From Oscillospiraceae bacterium (GTDB taxonomy: Bacteria; Bacillota; Clostridia; Oscillospirales; Ruminococcaceae), in assembly GCA_015066115.1 (NCBI GenBank), contig SVOZ01000003.1:162643-226642 (forward strand): 64,000 nt of DNA, read 5' to 3'. This document shows, in pieces, positions 8,859 to 17,669 of this stretch. Below the pieces are notes generated by a model. That model worked only from the letters and a program-made list of their open reading frames with translations, did no database searches and was not told where the DNA came from. The number at the start of each line of letters is the position of its first letter. The stretch's first letter is position 1. Position numbers and translations under genes: made by a program.

Positions 8859-9774
8859 ACTTAATTTGAGTAATGTCATAGGGTGTTGTCTGATAAACAA
8901 AGTAGTTGAGCCAGTTTGAAAAGAGAAGATTTGCGTGACTTCTCCAGCTTACAACAGGCGCCTTGCTATCGTCGTCATTGGGGAAGTAATTTTCCGGAAC
9001 CTCGATCGGAAGGCCTGAATTTTTGTCCCTTAAATATTCTTTTAAAAGGGTGTCAGCATCGTATTCCGAATGTCCCGTGATGAAAACCTGCCTTCCGCCC
9101 TCTGTTGCAATGGCGTAAACTCCTGCCTCTTCAGAGGATGCAAGAAGCTTAAGTTTAGGCTCGGCCTCAATGTCTGAGCGGTTTATGGTCGTGTGCCTTG
9201 AATGAGGCGCCATAAATACATCATCAAAGCCGCGGAAGAGAATAGAGCTCTTTCTGTCAACAGTGTGTGGAAAAACTCCGAAAAGCTTTTTCTCAAGCGG
9301 GTGCTTTTGAATTCCGAAATGATAGTAAAGCCCGGCCTGTGCGCCCCAGCAGATGTGCATGGTGCTGTGCACATGGGTCTTTGACCATTCCATTATCTGA
9401 CAAAGCTCATCCCAATAGGTAACCTCTTCAAACTCCATCTGCTCAACAGGAGCACCTGTAATAATCATTCCGTCAAAGTTGCGGTCCTTTATGTCATCAA
9501 AGGTCTTGTAAAAGGCAAGTAAGTGCTCCTGAGAGGTGTTTTTTGATTTGTGGGTCTTTGTGTGTATAAGCTCAAGCTCGATCTGCAGAGGAGTGTTTCC
9601 CAAAAGACGTGAAAACTGTGTTTCTGTGTCGATTTTTGTGGGCATAAGATTAAGTAGCAGCAGCTTTAAAGGTCTTATGTCCTGAGAAATTGCCCGGGTT
9701 TCCGTCATAACAAAGATGTTCTCATCGGTAAGCGTTTTGACAGCAGGCAATTTGTTCGGAATTTTAATCGGCAT
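8857..9774 (-). CDS. metA: homoserine O-acyltransferase MetA (probably acetyl-CoA specific)
   Basis: Activates homoserine for methionine synthesis. Cys142 (in ICWGAQA), His235 and Glu237 (in GHSEYD) match the catalytic residues of the family, and the 305-residue length is normal. Residue 111 is Glu (in PVEQ). In the studied family members Glu at this position goes with acetyl-CoA use and Gly with succinyl-CoA use, so O-acetylhomoserine is the inferred product. This agrees with the neighbouring metY, which uses that substrate. The gene is 13 nt downstream of metY and should be read from the same T-box controlled transcript. Confidence 0.93.
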   Translation of the reverse strand: MPIKIPNKLPAVKTLTDENIFVMTETRAISQDIRPLKLLLLNLMPTKIDTETQFSRLLGNTPLQIELELIHTKTHKSKNTSQEHLLAFYKTFDDIKDRNFDGMIITGAPVEQMEFEEVTYWDELCQIMEWSKTHVHSTMHICWGAQAGLYYHFGIQKHPLEKKLFGVFPHTVDRKSSILFRGFDDVFMAPHSRHTTINRSDIEAEPKLKLLASSEEAGVYAIATEGGRQVFITGHSEYDADTLLKEYLRDKNSGLPIEVPENYFPNDDDSKAPVVSWRSHANLLFSNWLNYFVYQTTPYDITQIK

Positions 9775-9787
9775 TTAGATAACTCCT

Positions 9788-11071
9788 TTAAACATTTTCT
9801 AAGGCTTGTGCAATGTCATCAATAAGGTCTTGAGCGTTCTCAATTCCGCAGGAGAAACGCACTAAATCGTCAGGAATTCCCGCGGCTCTAAGCTCCTCGT
9901 CGCTCATCTGACGGTGTGTGGCGTTTGCAGGATGTAAGCAGCAGGTGCGGGCGTCTGCAACGTGTGTTTCAATAGCAGCAAGCCTTAAGCTCTTCATAAA
10001 GGTCTCTGCAGCCTTTCTTCCGCCCTTAACACCAAATGAAACAACTCCGCAGGAACCATTCGGGAGATATTTTTTGGCAAGCTCGTGGTATTTGTCACCC
10101 TCAAGACCACAGTAGTTAACCCAAGATATTTTGGGATGCTTTTTAAGATACTCTGCAACTGCCTGTGCGTTCTCGCAGTGACGCTTCATTCTAAGATGCA
10201 GGCTCTCTAATCCAAGATTTAAGTAATAAGCGCTCTGAGGAGACTGAGTACAGCCGAAATCGCGCATAAGCTGTGCAGTGGCCTTTGTGATGTATGCACC
10301 TTCAAGACCGAATCTTTCGGTGTAGGTTATTCCGTGATAGCTGTCATCGGGGGTGCACAGTCCGGGGAATTTATCGGGATACTTGGTCCAGTCAAATTTG
10401 CCGGAATCAACAATACATCCGCCAACGGCACTGCCGTGTCCGTCCATGTACTTTGTGGTGGAGTGTGTAACAATGTCTGCGCCCCACTCAAAAGGACGGC
10501 AGTTTACAGGTGTTGCAAAGGTGTTGTCAATAATAAGGGGACATCCGTGAGCGTGCGCCGCCTTGGCAAACTTTTCGATGTCAAGCACAGTAAGTGCAGG
10601 ATTAGCAATAGTCTCGCCGAAAACTGCCTTGGTGTTTTCGCGGAAAGCGGCATTTAATTCTTCTTCGGTGCAGTCGGGAGAAACAAAGGTGAAATCAATT
10701 CCCATTCTCTTCATTGTGACGGCAAAAAGGTTGTAGGTTCCGCCGTAAATCGAGGAAGAAGAAACAACGTGGTCGCCACATGATGCAATATTAAATATTG
10801 AGAAGAAGGAGGCTGCCTGACCTGATGAGGTAAGCATTGCGGCAGTTCCGCCCTCAAGCTCACAAATTTTAGCGGCAACGCTGTCGCAGGTGGGGTTTTG
10901 AAGCCTTGAATAGAAATAGCCTGAAGCCTCTAAATCAAAAAGCTTTCCCATATCCTCGCTTGTTGCATATTTAAAGGTCGTGCTTTGAATAATAGGGATT
11001 TGACGAGGTTCGCCGTTACCTGGGGTGTATCCGCCTTGTACACACTTGGTTTCAATTCTGTGTTTGCTCAT
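9788..11071 (-). CDS. metY: O-acetylhomoserine aminocarboxypropyltransferase (sulfhydrylase)
   Basis: PLP enzyme of the Cys/Met metabolism family that makes homocysteine from O-acetylhomoserine and sulfide. The PLP-lysine motif is seen in HSTTKYMDGHG, and the insertion pattern and 427-residue length are typical of MetY rather than the shorter MetB/MetC. ATG at 11071 follows AAGGAG. A GTG nine bases earlier overlaps that site and is rejected. The upstream T-box leader and downstream metA make a two-gene direct sulfhydrylation operon. Confidence 0.94.
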   Translation of the reverse strand: MSKHRIETKCVQGGYTPGNGEPRQIPIIQSTTFKYATSEDMGKLFDLEASGYFYSRLQNPTCDSVAAKICELEGGTAAMLTSSGQAASFFSIFNIASCGDHVVSSSSIYGGTYNLFAVTMKRMGIDFTFVSPDCTEEELNAAFRENTKAVFGETIANPALTVLDIEKFAKAAHAHGCPLIIDNTFATPVNCRPFEWGADIVTHSTTKYMDGHGSAVGGCIVDSGKFDWTKYPDKFPGLCTPDDSYHGITYTERFGLEGAYITKATAQLMRDFGCTQSPQSAYYLNLGLESLHLRMKRHCENAQAVAEYLKKHPKISWVNYCGLEGDKYHELAKKYLPNGSCGVVSFGVKGGRKAAETFMKSLRLAAIETHVADARTCCLHPANATHRQMSDEELRAAGIPDDLVRFSCGIENAQDLIDDIAQALENV

Positions 11072-11091
11072 TATTATCACTCCTTAAATTA

Positions 11092-11362
11092 AAAAAACCG
11101 CCCCAAAGCAAAAACTTTGAGACGGATAAATATCCGCGGTACCACTCAAATTGCGCCCACAAAGGACGCCGCCTTAGGCTCTAACAAGCCTTTCGCCTTA
11201 ACGCAGCGATCACACGAAAGGCCCTAACACAAATAAGCGCTCAGACCTTCAGCTCAGAAGCCATAGACCATTGAAAGTACAAACTGTCGGCTTACACCAG
11301 CCGCCGACTCTCTGAAAGCTCATAAATTCGGCCCTCTTCATCATAGCTTTTATATTAAGTTT
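11092..11362 (-). promoter_or_regulatory. T-box leader upstream of metY-metA
   Basis: The minus strand carries the T-box core GAGTGGTACCGCGG (11134-11147), which pairs with uncharged tRNA. It is followed by a terminator stem (CCGTCTCAAAG / CTTTGGGGCGG, 11098-11124) and a T-run (11091-11097). The distal Stem I shows AGAGAG and a GGTG loop region. Two ATG triplets (11269-11271 and 11262-11264) lie where the specifier is expected, consistent with tRNA-Met sensing. The exact specifier would need a covariance-model fold. Confidence 0.92.
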
Positions 11363-11368
11363 GCCTAA

Positions 11369-11397
11369 ATTATACTCTTAATTTAAAATTTTGTCAA
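11369..11397 (-). promoter_or_regulatory. consensus promoter of the metY T-box transcript
   Basis: On the minus strand TTGACA (11392-11397), a 17-nt spacer and TATAAT (11369-11374) form a perfect sigma-A consensus. Confidence 0.9.
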
Positions 11398-11408
11398 TCC
11401 CTTTTTAT

Positions 11409-11437
11409 TTGACAGTAATAATTTACTGTGGTATACT
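11409..11437 (+). promoter_or_regulatory. promoter of uppP
   Basis: TTGACA (11409-11414), a 17-nt spacer and TATACT (11432-11437) with an extended -10 TGg. It is back to back with the metY promoter; the two -35 boxes are only 11 bp apart. Confidence 0.88.
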
Positions 11438-11464
11438 GTATATATTGAAAAAAGGAGGCATTTT

Positions 11465-12346
11465 ATGCTCGAATATTTAAAAGCGATCCTGTATGGAATA
11501 GTAGAGGGAATAACAGAATGGCTCCCCATAAGCAGTACAGGCCACCTTATTCTTACACAAAATTTTTTCCCCTTTGGAGAGAATGTTTCATCGTCTTTCC
11601 CCGAAATGTTTAATTATGTTATCCAGCTCGGTGCAATCTTTGCGGTTATAGTTTTGTTTTGGAAGAAGCTGTGGCCCTTTAAAATGCCTGATAAAAATGC
11701 AAAGTTTTTATCTGTTGATACAGGCGTCTTTAAAAAAGAACAGTGGACACTCTGGTTTAAGGTCCTTGTGGCAACCCTGCCCTCTGTTCTTGGTCTTATA
11801 GTTGACGATAAGATCGATTCTCTTATGTACGATGAGGCAGGCAACCCTAATCTAATGGGCCTTATCGTTATAAGCGTTGCCCTCGTGTTTTACGGCGTGC
11901 TTTTCATAGTTGTTGAGAGAAAAAATAAAAACCGAGCTGTTTCTTCTGATAGCGTTTTTGATATAACCTACAAAACGGCGCTTATTATAGGCTTTTTCCA
12001 GCTTTTAGCAATAATTCCGGGTACTTCTCGCTCAGGCGCAACTATAATCGGTGCCCTTATAATAGGCATTTCAAGGCCTGCCGCCGCTGAGTTTAGCTTT
12101 TTTATGGCGATACCCACAATGTTCGGAGTAAGCTTTTTAAAAATCGCTCAGTTCCTTTTGGAAAGCAGCTTTACCTCTGACGAGATAATTATTCTTGCAA
12201 TAGGAATGGTGGTTTCATTTGCTGTTTCTATGATCTGTATCAAGAAACTTATGCAGTATGTAAAGAAACATGACTTCTCATTATTCGGTTATTATCGAAT
12301 AGTGCTCGGAATAGTTCTTCTTTTGTATTTTCTTTTAAAACCGTAG
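11465..12346 (+). CDS. uppP: undecaprenyl-diphosphatase UppP (BacA)
   Basis: Integral membrane phosphatase that recycles undecaprenyl pyrophosphate, the lipid carrier for peptidoglycan and other envelope polymers. Family motifs are GIVEGITEWLPISSTGH (about residues 11-27, with the catalytic Glu) and PGTSRSGATI (about 181-190). Hydrophobic helices fill the rest of its 293 residues. The start follows AAAGGAGG. It is monocistronic, bounded by its own promoter and a terminator. Overproduction of this family gives bacitracin tolerance. Confidence 0.95.
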   Translation: MLEYLKAILYGIVEGITEWLPISSTGHLILTQNFFPFGENVSSSFPEMFNYVIQLGAIFAVIVLFWKKLWPFKMPDKNAKFLSVDTGVFKKEQWTLWFKVLVATLPSVLGLIVDDKIDSLMYDEAGNPNLMGLIVISVALVFYGVLFIVVERKNKNRAVSSDSVFDITYKTALIIGFFQLLAIIPGTSRSGATIIGALIIGISRPAAAEFSFFMAIPTMFGVSFLKIAQFLLESSFTSDEIIILAIGMVVSFAVSMICIKKLMQYVKKHDFSLFGYYRIVLGIVLLLYFLLKP

Positions 12347-12381
12347 ATCATTTGACCCCGACCTTATATTTATAAAAAATT

Positions 12382-12416
12382 AAACCTCCGCGTGAGATTA
12401 TTCACGCGGAGGTTTT
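12382..12416. terminator. bidirectional terminator uppP / ABC permease
   Basis: A perfect 14-bp stem AAACCTCCGCGTGA with a short loop and T-run separates the convergent genes. Confidence 0.88.
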
Positions 12417-12427
12417 GCTATTTAAAG

Positions 12428-13159
12428 CTATTGTTTTTTCATCTGCTTTAAAAATAATAAAACAGCCAATATTAAAATAACTACTGAGTATCCGAGCACC
12501 CACCAAAGATGAGGGAACACACCGCCGAAATCCCCTGTAAGCACAGCGCGCTCTAATTCGACGGCGTGAACAAAGGGAAGTGCGTATGCAATCTTCTTAA
12601 AAGCACCACCCACAAGGTCAAGGTCAAACCAAACACCCGATAGCCAGGCTGAAAGGTTTGTAAGTAATGCGCCGCAGATGCCACCGACCTGCTTGTCGGT
12701 AAACACGCTTCCGCAGAGAAGCCCTATCGAGATGTAAAGCACGGAAACGGGAATTATAAACACAACCGCGTATAAAATATTAACGGTGATATCAAGCCCG
12801 AGAATAATTGCGGCAATATAGCATATAACGCTTTGTGCAACCGAAATCGGAACAATAGGCAGAGTGTAGCCGAGAATAAAATCCATCGGAGTCAGTGGCG
12901 TGGTATATAAACGCTGTAATAGCGAGGTGCCTCTGTCCTTTGCAATAATGGTTGCCGAAAACAAAGTCATAAATGCAAGGCCGAAAACCGTAATGCCCGG
13001 AGCCAAACGTTCTATCTCAAACAGCTCTACGGGGATATTCGCCTGTATTGCGCTTAGCAATAAAATCAGAACAAGGGGAAAGCCGAGTCCAAAGAAAACA
13101 GTCAGCGGATCCCGTAATATTTCTTTTGTGTTTCTCTTTGCAAATGTCAGCATTCTCAT
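12428..13159 (-). CDS. ABC-2 type transporter permease
   Basis: A 243-residue membrane protein with six predicted hydrophobic segments and the ABC-2 layout: a cytosolic N-terminus, then a first helix near residues 23-40. It contains a stretch similar to drug and polyketide exporter permeases (DRGTSLLQRLYTTPLTP, about 75-91). Its start overlaps the ATPase stop by 4 nt (ATGA), so the two are translationally coupled. With the ATPase and the TetR regulator upstream it probably forms an inducible exporter of an unknown toxic compound. Confidence 0.88.
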   Translation of the reverse strand: MRMLTFAKRNTKEILRDPLTVFFGLGFPLVLILLLSAIQANIPVELFEIERLAPGITVFGLAFMTLFSATIIAKDRGTSLLQRLYTTPLTPMDFILGYTLPIVPISVAQSVICYIAAIILGLDITVNILYAVVFIIPVSVLYISIGLLCGSVFTDKQVGGICGALLTNLSAWLSGVWFDLDLVGGAFKKIAYALPFVHAVELERAVLTGDFGGVFPHLWWVLGYSVVILILAVLLFLKQMKKQ

Positions 13160-13884
13160 TTTGCCACCCCCCGAGCATATCGTATAAATGCTTGCTCAAA
13201 ATTATCCGTTCCCGCCGTTTTTTTAATCTTATCGGCAGTATCACAGATAAGAAGCCTGCCGTCCTTCATAATAGCAATACGGTCAGAAAGCGCCTCGGCT
13301 TCTTCCATATAATGTGTTGTCAGAATAATGGTCACCGTCCCTTTGAGAGAGCGAATTATATCCCATAGATCGCTGCGTGCAAGTACGTCGAGTCCAAGCG
13401 TGGGCTCGTCAAGAAACAAAATCTCCGGCTCACTTATAAGTGCCATTGCAATGCTCAGTCTGCGTTGCCAGCCGCCCGATAATTTTCCTGCCTTTTTCTT
13501 AATTACAGATTTAAGTCCCAATAGCTCGGTCAGTTCAGCAATTTTCGCGTTTTGCTTGTTTTTTGTAAACCCGTGAACGCCGCACATGAGCTCAAGGTTC
13601 TCCAAAACCGAAAGACCGGGTGCAACCGCAGTTTCTTGCGGAGAAACAGCAATAAGTGATTTAACGGCGGCAGACTCCTTGCAAATGCTTTTACCATTTA
13701 AAAAAGCATCTCCGCCCGTGGGTTTGGTAAGGCAGGACAGCATTTTGATTGTGGTAGTCTTGCCCGCGCCGTTTACGCCGAGCAGAGAGAACAATTCGCC
13801 CTTGCAAACTGAAAGACTAAGGTTATCAACTGCAACTACATCTTTATATTTTTTTGTTAAACCTTCAATTTTAATAGCGTACAT
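13156..13884 (-). CDS. ABC transporter ATP-binding protein
   Basis: Nucleotide-binding subunit of an ABC-2 exporter. Walker A GVNGAGKTT (about residues 38-46), signature LSGGWQRRLS (about 134-143), Walker B ILFLDEPTLGLD (about 154-165) and the switch histidine in TTHYMEEAE are all present. The 242-residue length is short for drug-exporter ATPases (often about 300), so the C-terminal accessory region is missing, as in many two-gene systems. It lies 6 nt after tetR and overlaps the permease by 4 nt. Confidence 0.92.
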   Translation of the reverse strand: MYAIKIEGLTKKYKDVVAVDNLSLSVCKGELFSLLGVNGAGKTTTIKMLSCLTKPTGGDAFLNGKSICKESAAVKSLIAVSPQETAVAPGLSVLENLELMCGVHGFTKNKQNAKIAELTELLGLKSVIKKKAGKLSGGWQRRLSIAMALISEPEILFLDEPTLGLDVLARSDLWDIIRSLKGTVTIILTTHYMEEAEALSDRIAIMKDGRLLICDTADKIKKTAGTDNFEQAFIRYARGVAK

Positions 13885-13890
13885 AACCTA

Positions 13891-14451
13891 TTACTCCATT
13901 CCATACTGTTTTCTGAGTCCCTGATAGGAATCGGTGAGCATACGGCTGACAAGCTCCCAATTAAGATCCAGAAACCCTGTTGCAAACATAGTGGCGATTC
14001 CGTGAACATACGCCCACATTTCAAGATGAAACAGCTTTGCATCTGCGCCGCTGAGTCCTGTATTATTATGGACGATAGACTCCATTTTGTCAGTCAGTTC
14101 CGACTTTTCCGGAATTGATTCGCTCGATCTGTCGCGCATATAAAGAAGCTTAAACAATTCTTTTTCTTCTTTTGCAAATCGAATATATGCCATACCATTT
14201 GCCTTGTAAGCAGGGAATTCTCCTCTTTCCACTTCTCGCTGCATATACTCTTGACATAATATATCTGCTTTTTCGAGGACGGTAAGCCAAAGCTCATCCA
14301 TGGTTGCAAAATTAGAGAATATGGGCTGTGTAGAGCAGTTTAATGCCAAGGCAATATTTCTTGCGTTTAGTGCCTGTGCTCCGCTATTTCGCACAATATC
14401 AACTGCGGTGTTTACAATGTCTTCTTTGGTCACTTTAACCTTTGGCGGCAT
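13891..14451 (-). CDS. TetR/AcrR family transcriptional regulator
   Basis: A 186-residue repressor-like protein. The N-terminal helix-turn-helix (about residues 8-54) contains VTKEDIVNTAVDIVRNSG and NARNIALALNCSTQPIFSNF, and the C-terminal part is a helical ligand domain. It is the first gene of an operon with the two ABC exporter genes, so it probably represses the operon until an effector binds. The GGAGGTG ribosome site fixes the start. Confidence 0.9.
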   Translation of the reverse strand: MPPKVKVTKEDIVNTAVDIVRNSGAQALNARNIALALNCSTQPIFSNFATMDELWLTVLEKADILCQEYMQREVERGEFPAYKANGMAYIRFAKEEKELFKLLYMRDRSSESIPEKSELTDKMESIVHNNTGLSGADAKLFHLEMWAYVHGIATMFATGFLDLNWELVSRMLTDSYQGLRKQYGME

Positions 14452-14474
14452 AATGCACCTCCGTAATATAGTTA

Positions 14475-14508
14475 TTGTTATATATCACTTGTTATTTTAA
14501 CATATCAA
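14475..14508 (-). promoter_or_regulatory. candidate promoter and operator of the tetR-ABC operon
   Basis: On the minus strand TTGATA (14503-14508), an 18-nt spacer and TATATA (14479-14484) fit a sigma-A promoter. A direct repeat TTGTTAT (plus-strand 14475-14481 and 14489-14495, 14 nt apart) overlaps the -10 and spacer, a plausible autoregulation site. The site is inferred from position only; TetR operators are usually palindromic and this one is not. Confidence 0.4.
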
Positions 14509-14585
14509 GGAAATAAAGTCAATTTTTTTTAAATATCATAATAAACTAAAATTCAAAGCACAGTTTTTTGCCTAAGGGAAACAGT

Positions 14586-14619
14586 TTCGACAAAAAAATA
14601 GTGCGCTCTCTGTTAAAAT
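14586..14619 (+). promoter_or_regulatory. candidate Spo0A-dependent promoter of spoIIGA-sigE
   Basis: TTCGACA (14586-14592) is the reverse complement of the 0A box TGTCGAA. It lies where a -35 hexamer would be, 21 nt upstream of an extended -10 element (TGt-TAAAAT, 14611-14619). No normal -35 is visible. This matches the known logic of spoIIG promoters, where Spo0A bound near -35 activates sigma-A polymerase. Confidence 0.6.
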
Positions 14620-14642
14620 AGGTGTTGTCAGGAGGAGAGAGC

Positions 14643-15527
14643 ATGGAAACAGTTTATGTTGATATACTTATTGTTACGAATTTTATAGTTGATTATTTTC
14701 TTTTGATGCTGACCTCTTTTCTGTCCGCAACCAGCACAAAAAGGTATCGTATTTTTTTGGGAGCGGCAGTGGCGGCGATTTCTTCACTTGTGATTTTTGC
14801 ACCCGAGCTAAGCGCGGCGGCTGAGTTTTTGATTAAGCTTGTTATCTCGCTTTTAATAGTGCTTATTACCTTCGGCTTTTCAAATCCGAAGCGTTACATA
14901 AAATCTGTTGTGATATTCTATGCCGCAAATGCAGTTTTGGCAGGCGGCGCAATTGCTGTCTGGTCAATTTTTGCTCCAAAAGGTCTTGTTATAAGAAACG
15001 GAGCAGTTTTCTATAACATTTCCCCCGTCACGCTTATTTTAAGCATTGCGGCGGTTTACCTTATTTCGATTTTGACATCAAAAATCATTTCCCGAAGACA
15101 ATCAAGAGGAAAAGAATATAGCGTTATGCTTGAATTTGAAGGCAAAAGGGCAGAGGTAAGAGGAATTGTGGATAGCGGAAATATGCTTCACGATGTGCTT
15201 ACAGGAACACCTGTTATCGTTTGCGATTATGATAAAATCAGGCCGCTTTTAACTCCCGAGCTTGAAAAAATTCTTCTCAGAGAAAATTTTGAGTCGGGTT
15301 TTTACGGCGATATTATAAACAGTAACCTTAAAAACAGATTTCGTATAATTCCTTTTGAGTCGCTTTCGGGCAGCGGCGTTATGGCGGCGCTTGTGCTTGA
15401 TAGAGCCGTAGTTTATTGCGGCGACAAAAAGCAGGAGGTAAACGATATCATTATGGCGGTTACTCACAAGAAAATTGCCGACGGAGAATTTGACGTTCTT
15501 TTAAATCCAGAGCTGATTTTAGTTTAA
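14643..15527 (+). CDS. spoIIGA: sporulation sigma-E factor-processing peptidase SpoIIGA
   Basis: Membrane aspartic protease that cleaves the pro-sequence from pro-sigma-E in the mother cell. The N-terminal half has about five hydrophobic segments. The C-terminal domain contains the aspartic protease-like motif GIVDSGN (about residues 176-182), with the catalytic Asp. The 294-residue length is typical. ATG at 14643 follows AGGAGGAGAG; an in-frame TTG 21 nt upstream overlaps the site and is rejected. sigE follows 16 nt downstream, the standard spoIIG operon. Confidence 0.93.
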   Translation: METVYVDILIVTNFIVDYFLLMLTSFLSATSTKRYRIFLGAAVAAISSLVIFAPELSAAAEFLIKLVISLLIVLITFGFSNPKRYIKSVVIFYAANAVLAGGAIAVWSIFAPKGLVIRNGAVFYNISPVTLILSIAAVYLISILTSKIISRRQSRGKEYSVMLEFEGKRAEVRGIVDSGNMLHDVLTGTPVIVCDYDKIRPLLTPELEKILLRENFESGFYGDIINSNLKNRFRIIPFESLSGSGVMAALVLDRAVVYCGDKKQEVNDIIMAVTHKKIADGEFDVLLNPELILV

Positions 15528-15543
15528 AAGAGAAGGTGCAATC

Positions 15544-16257
15544 TTGAAGAAAATTTCAACAAAGATCTATCTTTTGATAGTTGTAATGATAAAAAAACTG
15601 CGCTCGGCAGGACTTTACTATGTAAACGGCCCCGACAGCCTGCCGCCGCCCTTAACGGCTCAGCAGGAGGAAGACGCCTTTGCGCTTATGCAGGTCAACA
15701 GCCAAAAGGCAAGGGAAATGCTTATCGTTCACAATTTAAGGCTTGTGGTTTATATTGCGCGTAAGTTTGAGTCAACGGGAATAGGTGTTGAGGACTTAAT
15801 TTCTATCGGCACAATAGGGCTTATCAAGGCGGTAAACACCTTTTGCCCCGAAAGAAACATTAAGCTTGCTACATATGCTTCGCGCTGTATTGAAAACGAG
15901 ATTCTTATGTATTTAAGAAAAAACAACGTCCAAAAAACCGAAATTTCAATTGATGAACCGCTTAATATCGATTGGGACGGAAATGAGCTGCTGCTTTCGG
16001 ATATTTTAGGAACAGACCCTGACACCATAAACTCACATATTGAGCAGGAGGTGGAGCGGGATGTGCTTTTAAATGCCGTTTCAAAACTATCTCAGCGTGA
16101 AAGGGTAATAATGGAGATGCGCTTTGGCCTTGGCGGCTATAAGGAGCACACACAAAAGGAGGTCGCCTCAATAATAGGAATTTCGCAGTCTTATATCTCG
16201 CGCCTTGAAAAAAAGATAATTGTACGACTTAAAAAGGACATAGAAAATTTAATTTAA
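15544..16257 (+). CDS. sigE: RNA polymerase sporulation sigma factor SigE (pro-sigma-E)
   Basis: Mother-cell specific sigma factor of early sporulation. The first 27 or so residues form a hydrophobic basic pro-sequence that anchors the inactive form at the membrane until SpoIIGA removes it. The mature part begins near [13 protein letters not shown]. Region 2 ([13 protein letters not shown] to [12 protein letters not shown]) and region 4 with a helix-turn-helix ([21 protein letters not shown]) are intact. The start is TTG at 15544 after AGAAGGTG. The 237-residue length is normal. sigG, often adjacent in Bacillus and Clostridium, is instead at 63.6 kb. Confidence 0.95.
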   Translation: MKKISTKIYLLIVVMIKKLRSAGLYYVNGPDSLPPPLTAQQEEDAFALMQVNSQKAREMLIVHNLRLVVYIARKFESTGIGVEDLISIGTIGLIKAVNTFCPERNIKLATYASRCIENEILMYLRKNNVQKTEISIDEPLNIDWDGNELLLSDILGTDPDTINSHIEQEVERDVLLNAVSKLSQRERVIMEMRFGLGGYKEHTQKEVASIIGISQSYISRLEKKIIVRLKKDIENLI

Positions 16258-16323
16258 ATAAAAATGGCTTTTCACACTTTTTTGCCTTTTTCATAAAATA
16301 AAGTAAAAGGGGGCGTAAAAAAA

Positions 16324-16659
16324 GTGGGAGAAGCCATTATTTTTTCGTTTTTATGTATTTTTGCAGTTTTGGGAATTCAAAAGCTTTTCGAGATGATTGA
16401 AACGGTGAGAATGCGCTCCTGCGGCGGAAAGGCAGTTATCGTTTATAAATTAGACGAAAATCCAAAGGATGTTGAGATGATAGTCAGAAGCCTCGCAGGA
16501 GATAGCATAAGTGTTACAACAGGAAAGGAAATATCTGTTTTTGTTTTGGAAGAAAACTTAGATGAGCAGACTGCAAAGATCTGTAAAGACACCGCCAAGC
16601 AGTATCAAAATGTTTTTGTCGGCAAATTAAATGACCTTGAAGCTAAGCTGACAAAATAA
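16324..16659 (+). CDS. small protein with N-terminal membrane helix downstream of sigE
   Basis: I do not recognise this 111-residue protein. It begins with one hydrophobic segment (about residues 3-18) followed by a basic stretch, so a membrane-anchored protein facing the cytosol is likely. The soluble part is of mixed alpha/beta character and includes KAVIVYKLDENPKDVEMIVRSL. The GTG start at 16324 follows AAAGGGGG. It lies 66 nt after sigE on the same strand and ends at a bidirectional terminator, so it may be read with the spoIIG operon. A sporulation role is only a guess from position. Confidence 0.7.
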   Translation: MGEAIIFSFLCIFAVLGIQKLFEMIETVRMRSCGGKAVIVYKLDENPKDVEMIVRSLAGDSISVTTGKEISVFVLEENLDEQTAKICKDTAKQYQNVFVGKLNDLEAKLTK

Positions 16660-16660
16660 A

Positions 16661-16697
16661 AAATCACTTGTGGCAAAATGCCACAAGTGATTTTTTT
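16661..16697. terminator. bidirectional terminator
   Basis: A perfect 15-bp stem AAATCACTTGTGGCA with loop AAA and a T-run lies between the convergent small membrane protein gene and the lipid kinase gene. Confidence 0.9.
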
Positions 16698-17658
16698 AAA
16701 ATATTTCTGCTGCCTCTTTTTTAACTTCTTTTTCGGTTTCGTCTGCAGGCGCGGGAATAATTATGCTCACAGCCTTTTCTGCAACCTCAAAGGTTACGTT
16801 TCCGTTAATAAAACCAGGCTCACCATCGTAGGTTACAGGAATGTTGTTTGCATTTTTGATGGTTGCCTTTTTGCATTTGTGATATGCAACATATTTACTT
16901 AGCGAAGGCATATCAAAGTGAACGCCCTTTTTGTAATAGCCAATGAAATTGACAAACTGAATTCGGGAAAGCTTCTTTATAGGGCAAACGTCAATAAACC
17001 CGTCCGAAACATCGGCTCTAGGAGCGGTCTTGTATTGTCCGCCGCAGTAAATTCCCTTTGAAACCGAACAAAGAAGCATATCATCAAAAATCTCTGTTCC
17101 ATCGTCTAAAATGATGTGCATCGGCCTTGAAAGCTTTTGAACGAGAGTGTAAAAAACGCTTATCGCATAAGCCGATTTGCCCGAAACACCGGGAACTGTT
17201 TTAAACTTGGTAAAGTTGTGGGCAACGCTGGCATCAAAGCCTATGTTGCACATATTTGCAACATATCTGTCGCCGATCTTTACAAGGTCAACCGGTTTGG
17301 GCTTTCCGTTTATCTGAGCTGTTAAATCGAGAAAATCAACGTCGTTAAAGCTCTTTATGTAGTCGTTTCCCGAGCCGAGCGGCAAAATGCCGACATAGGC
17401 AAGAGGACAGCCAACTGCGCCGTTTATAACCTCGTTTAGCGTTCCGTCGCCGCCACAGGCATAAAATCTTGTGGGAATTTCAAGCGACTCGCAACGCTTT
17501 TTAACATATTCCTTTGCGTCTCCGACCGAGCGGGTTATGTAGATCTCGCCATCAAGCTTGTGTGCCTTGATGGCGGCTTTTATTTTGTCCATGAAAGTGA
17601 CCGCGTTGTTATTTTTTCCTGCCTTGGGATTGACAATAAAAATAAATTTCTCTTTCAT
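16696..17658 (-). CDS. diacylglycerol/lipid kinase family protein (YegS/DgkB-like)
   Basis: Cytosolic or membrane-peripheral lipid kinase of the DAGK catalytic family, which transfers phosphate from ATP to diacylglycerol or a related lipid. NPKAGKN at the N-terminus, ACGGDGTLNEVINGA (about residues 67-81) and LPLGSGNDY (about 92-100) are the nucleotide-binding motifs. The C-terminal beta-sandwich domain is complete and the 320-residue length is normal. It is the last gene of a minus-strand cluster with a glycosyltransferase and YfhO, so an envelope lipid role is likely. Confidence 0.88.
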   Translation of the reverse strand: MKEKFIFIVNPKAGKNNNAVTFMDKIKAAIKAHKLDGEIYITRSVGDAKEYVKKRCESLEIPTRFYACGGDGTLNEVINGAVGCPLAYVGILPLGSGNDYIKSFNDVDFLDLTAQINGKPKPVDLVKIGDRYVANMCNIGFDASVAHNFTKFKTVPGVSGKSAYAISVFYTLVQKLSRPMHIILDDGTEIFDDMLLCSVSKGIYCGGQYKTAPRADVSDGFIDVCPIKKLSRIQFVNFIGYYKKGVHFDMPSLSKYVAYHKCKKATIKNANNIPVTYDGEPGFINGNVTFEVAEKAVSIIIPAPADETEKEVKKEAAEIF

Positions 17659-17669
17659 TAAAAAGCTCC

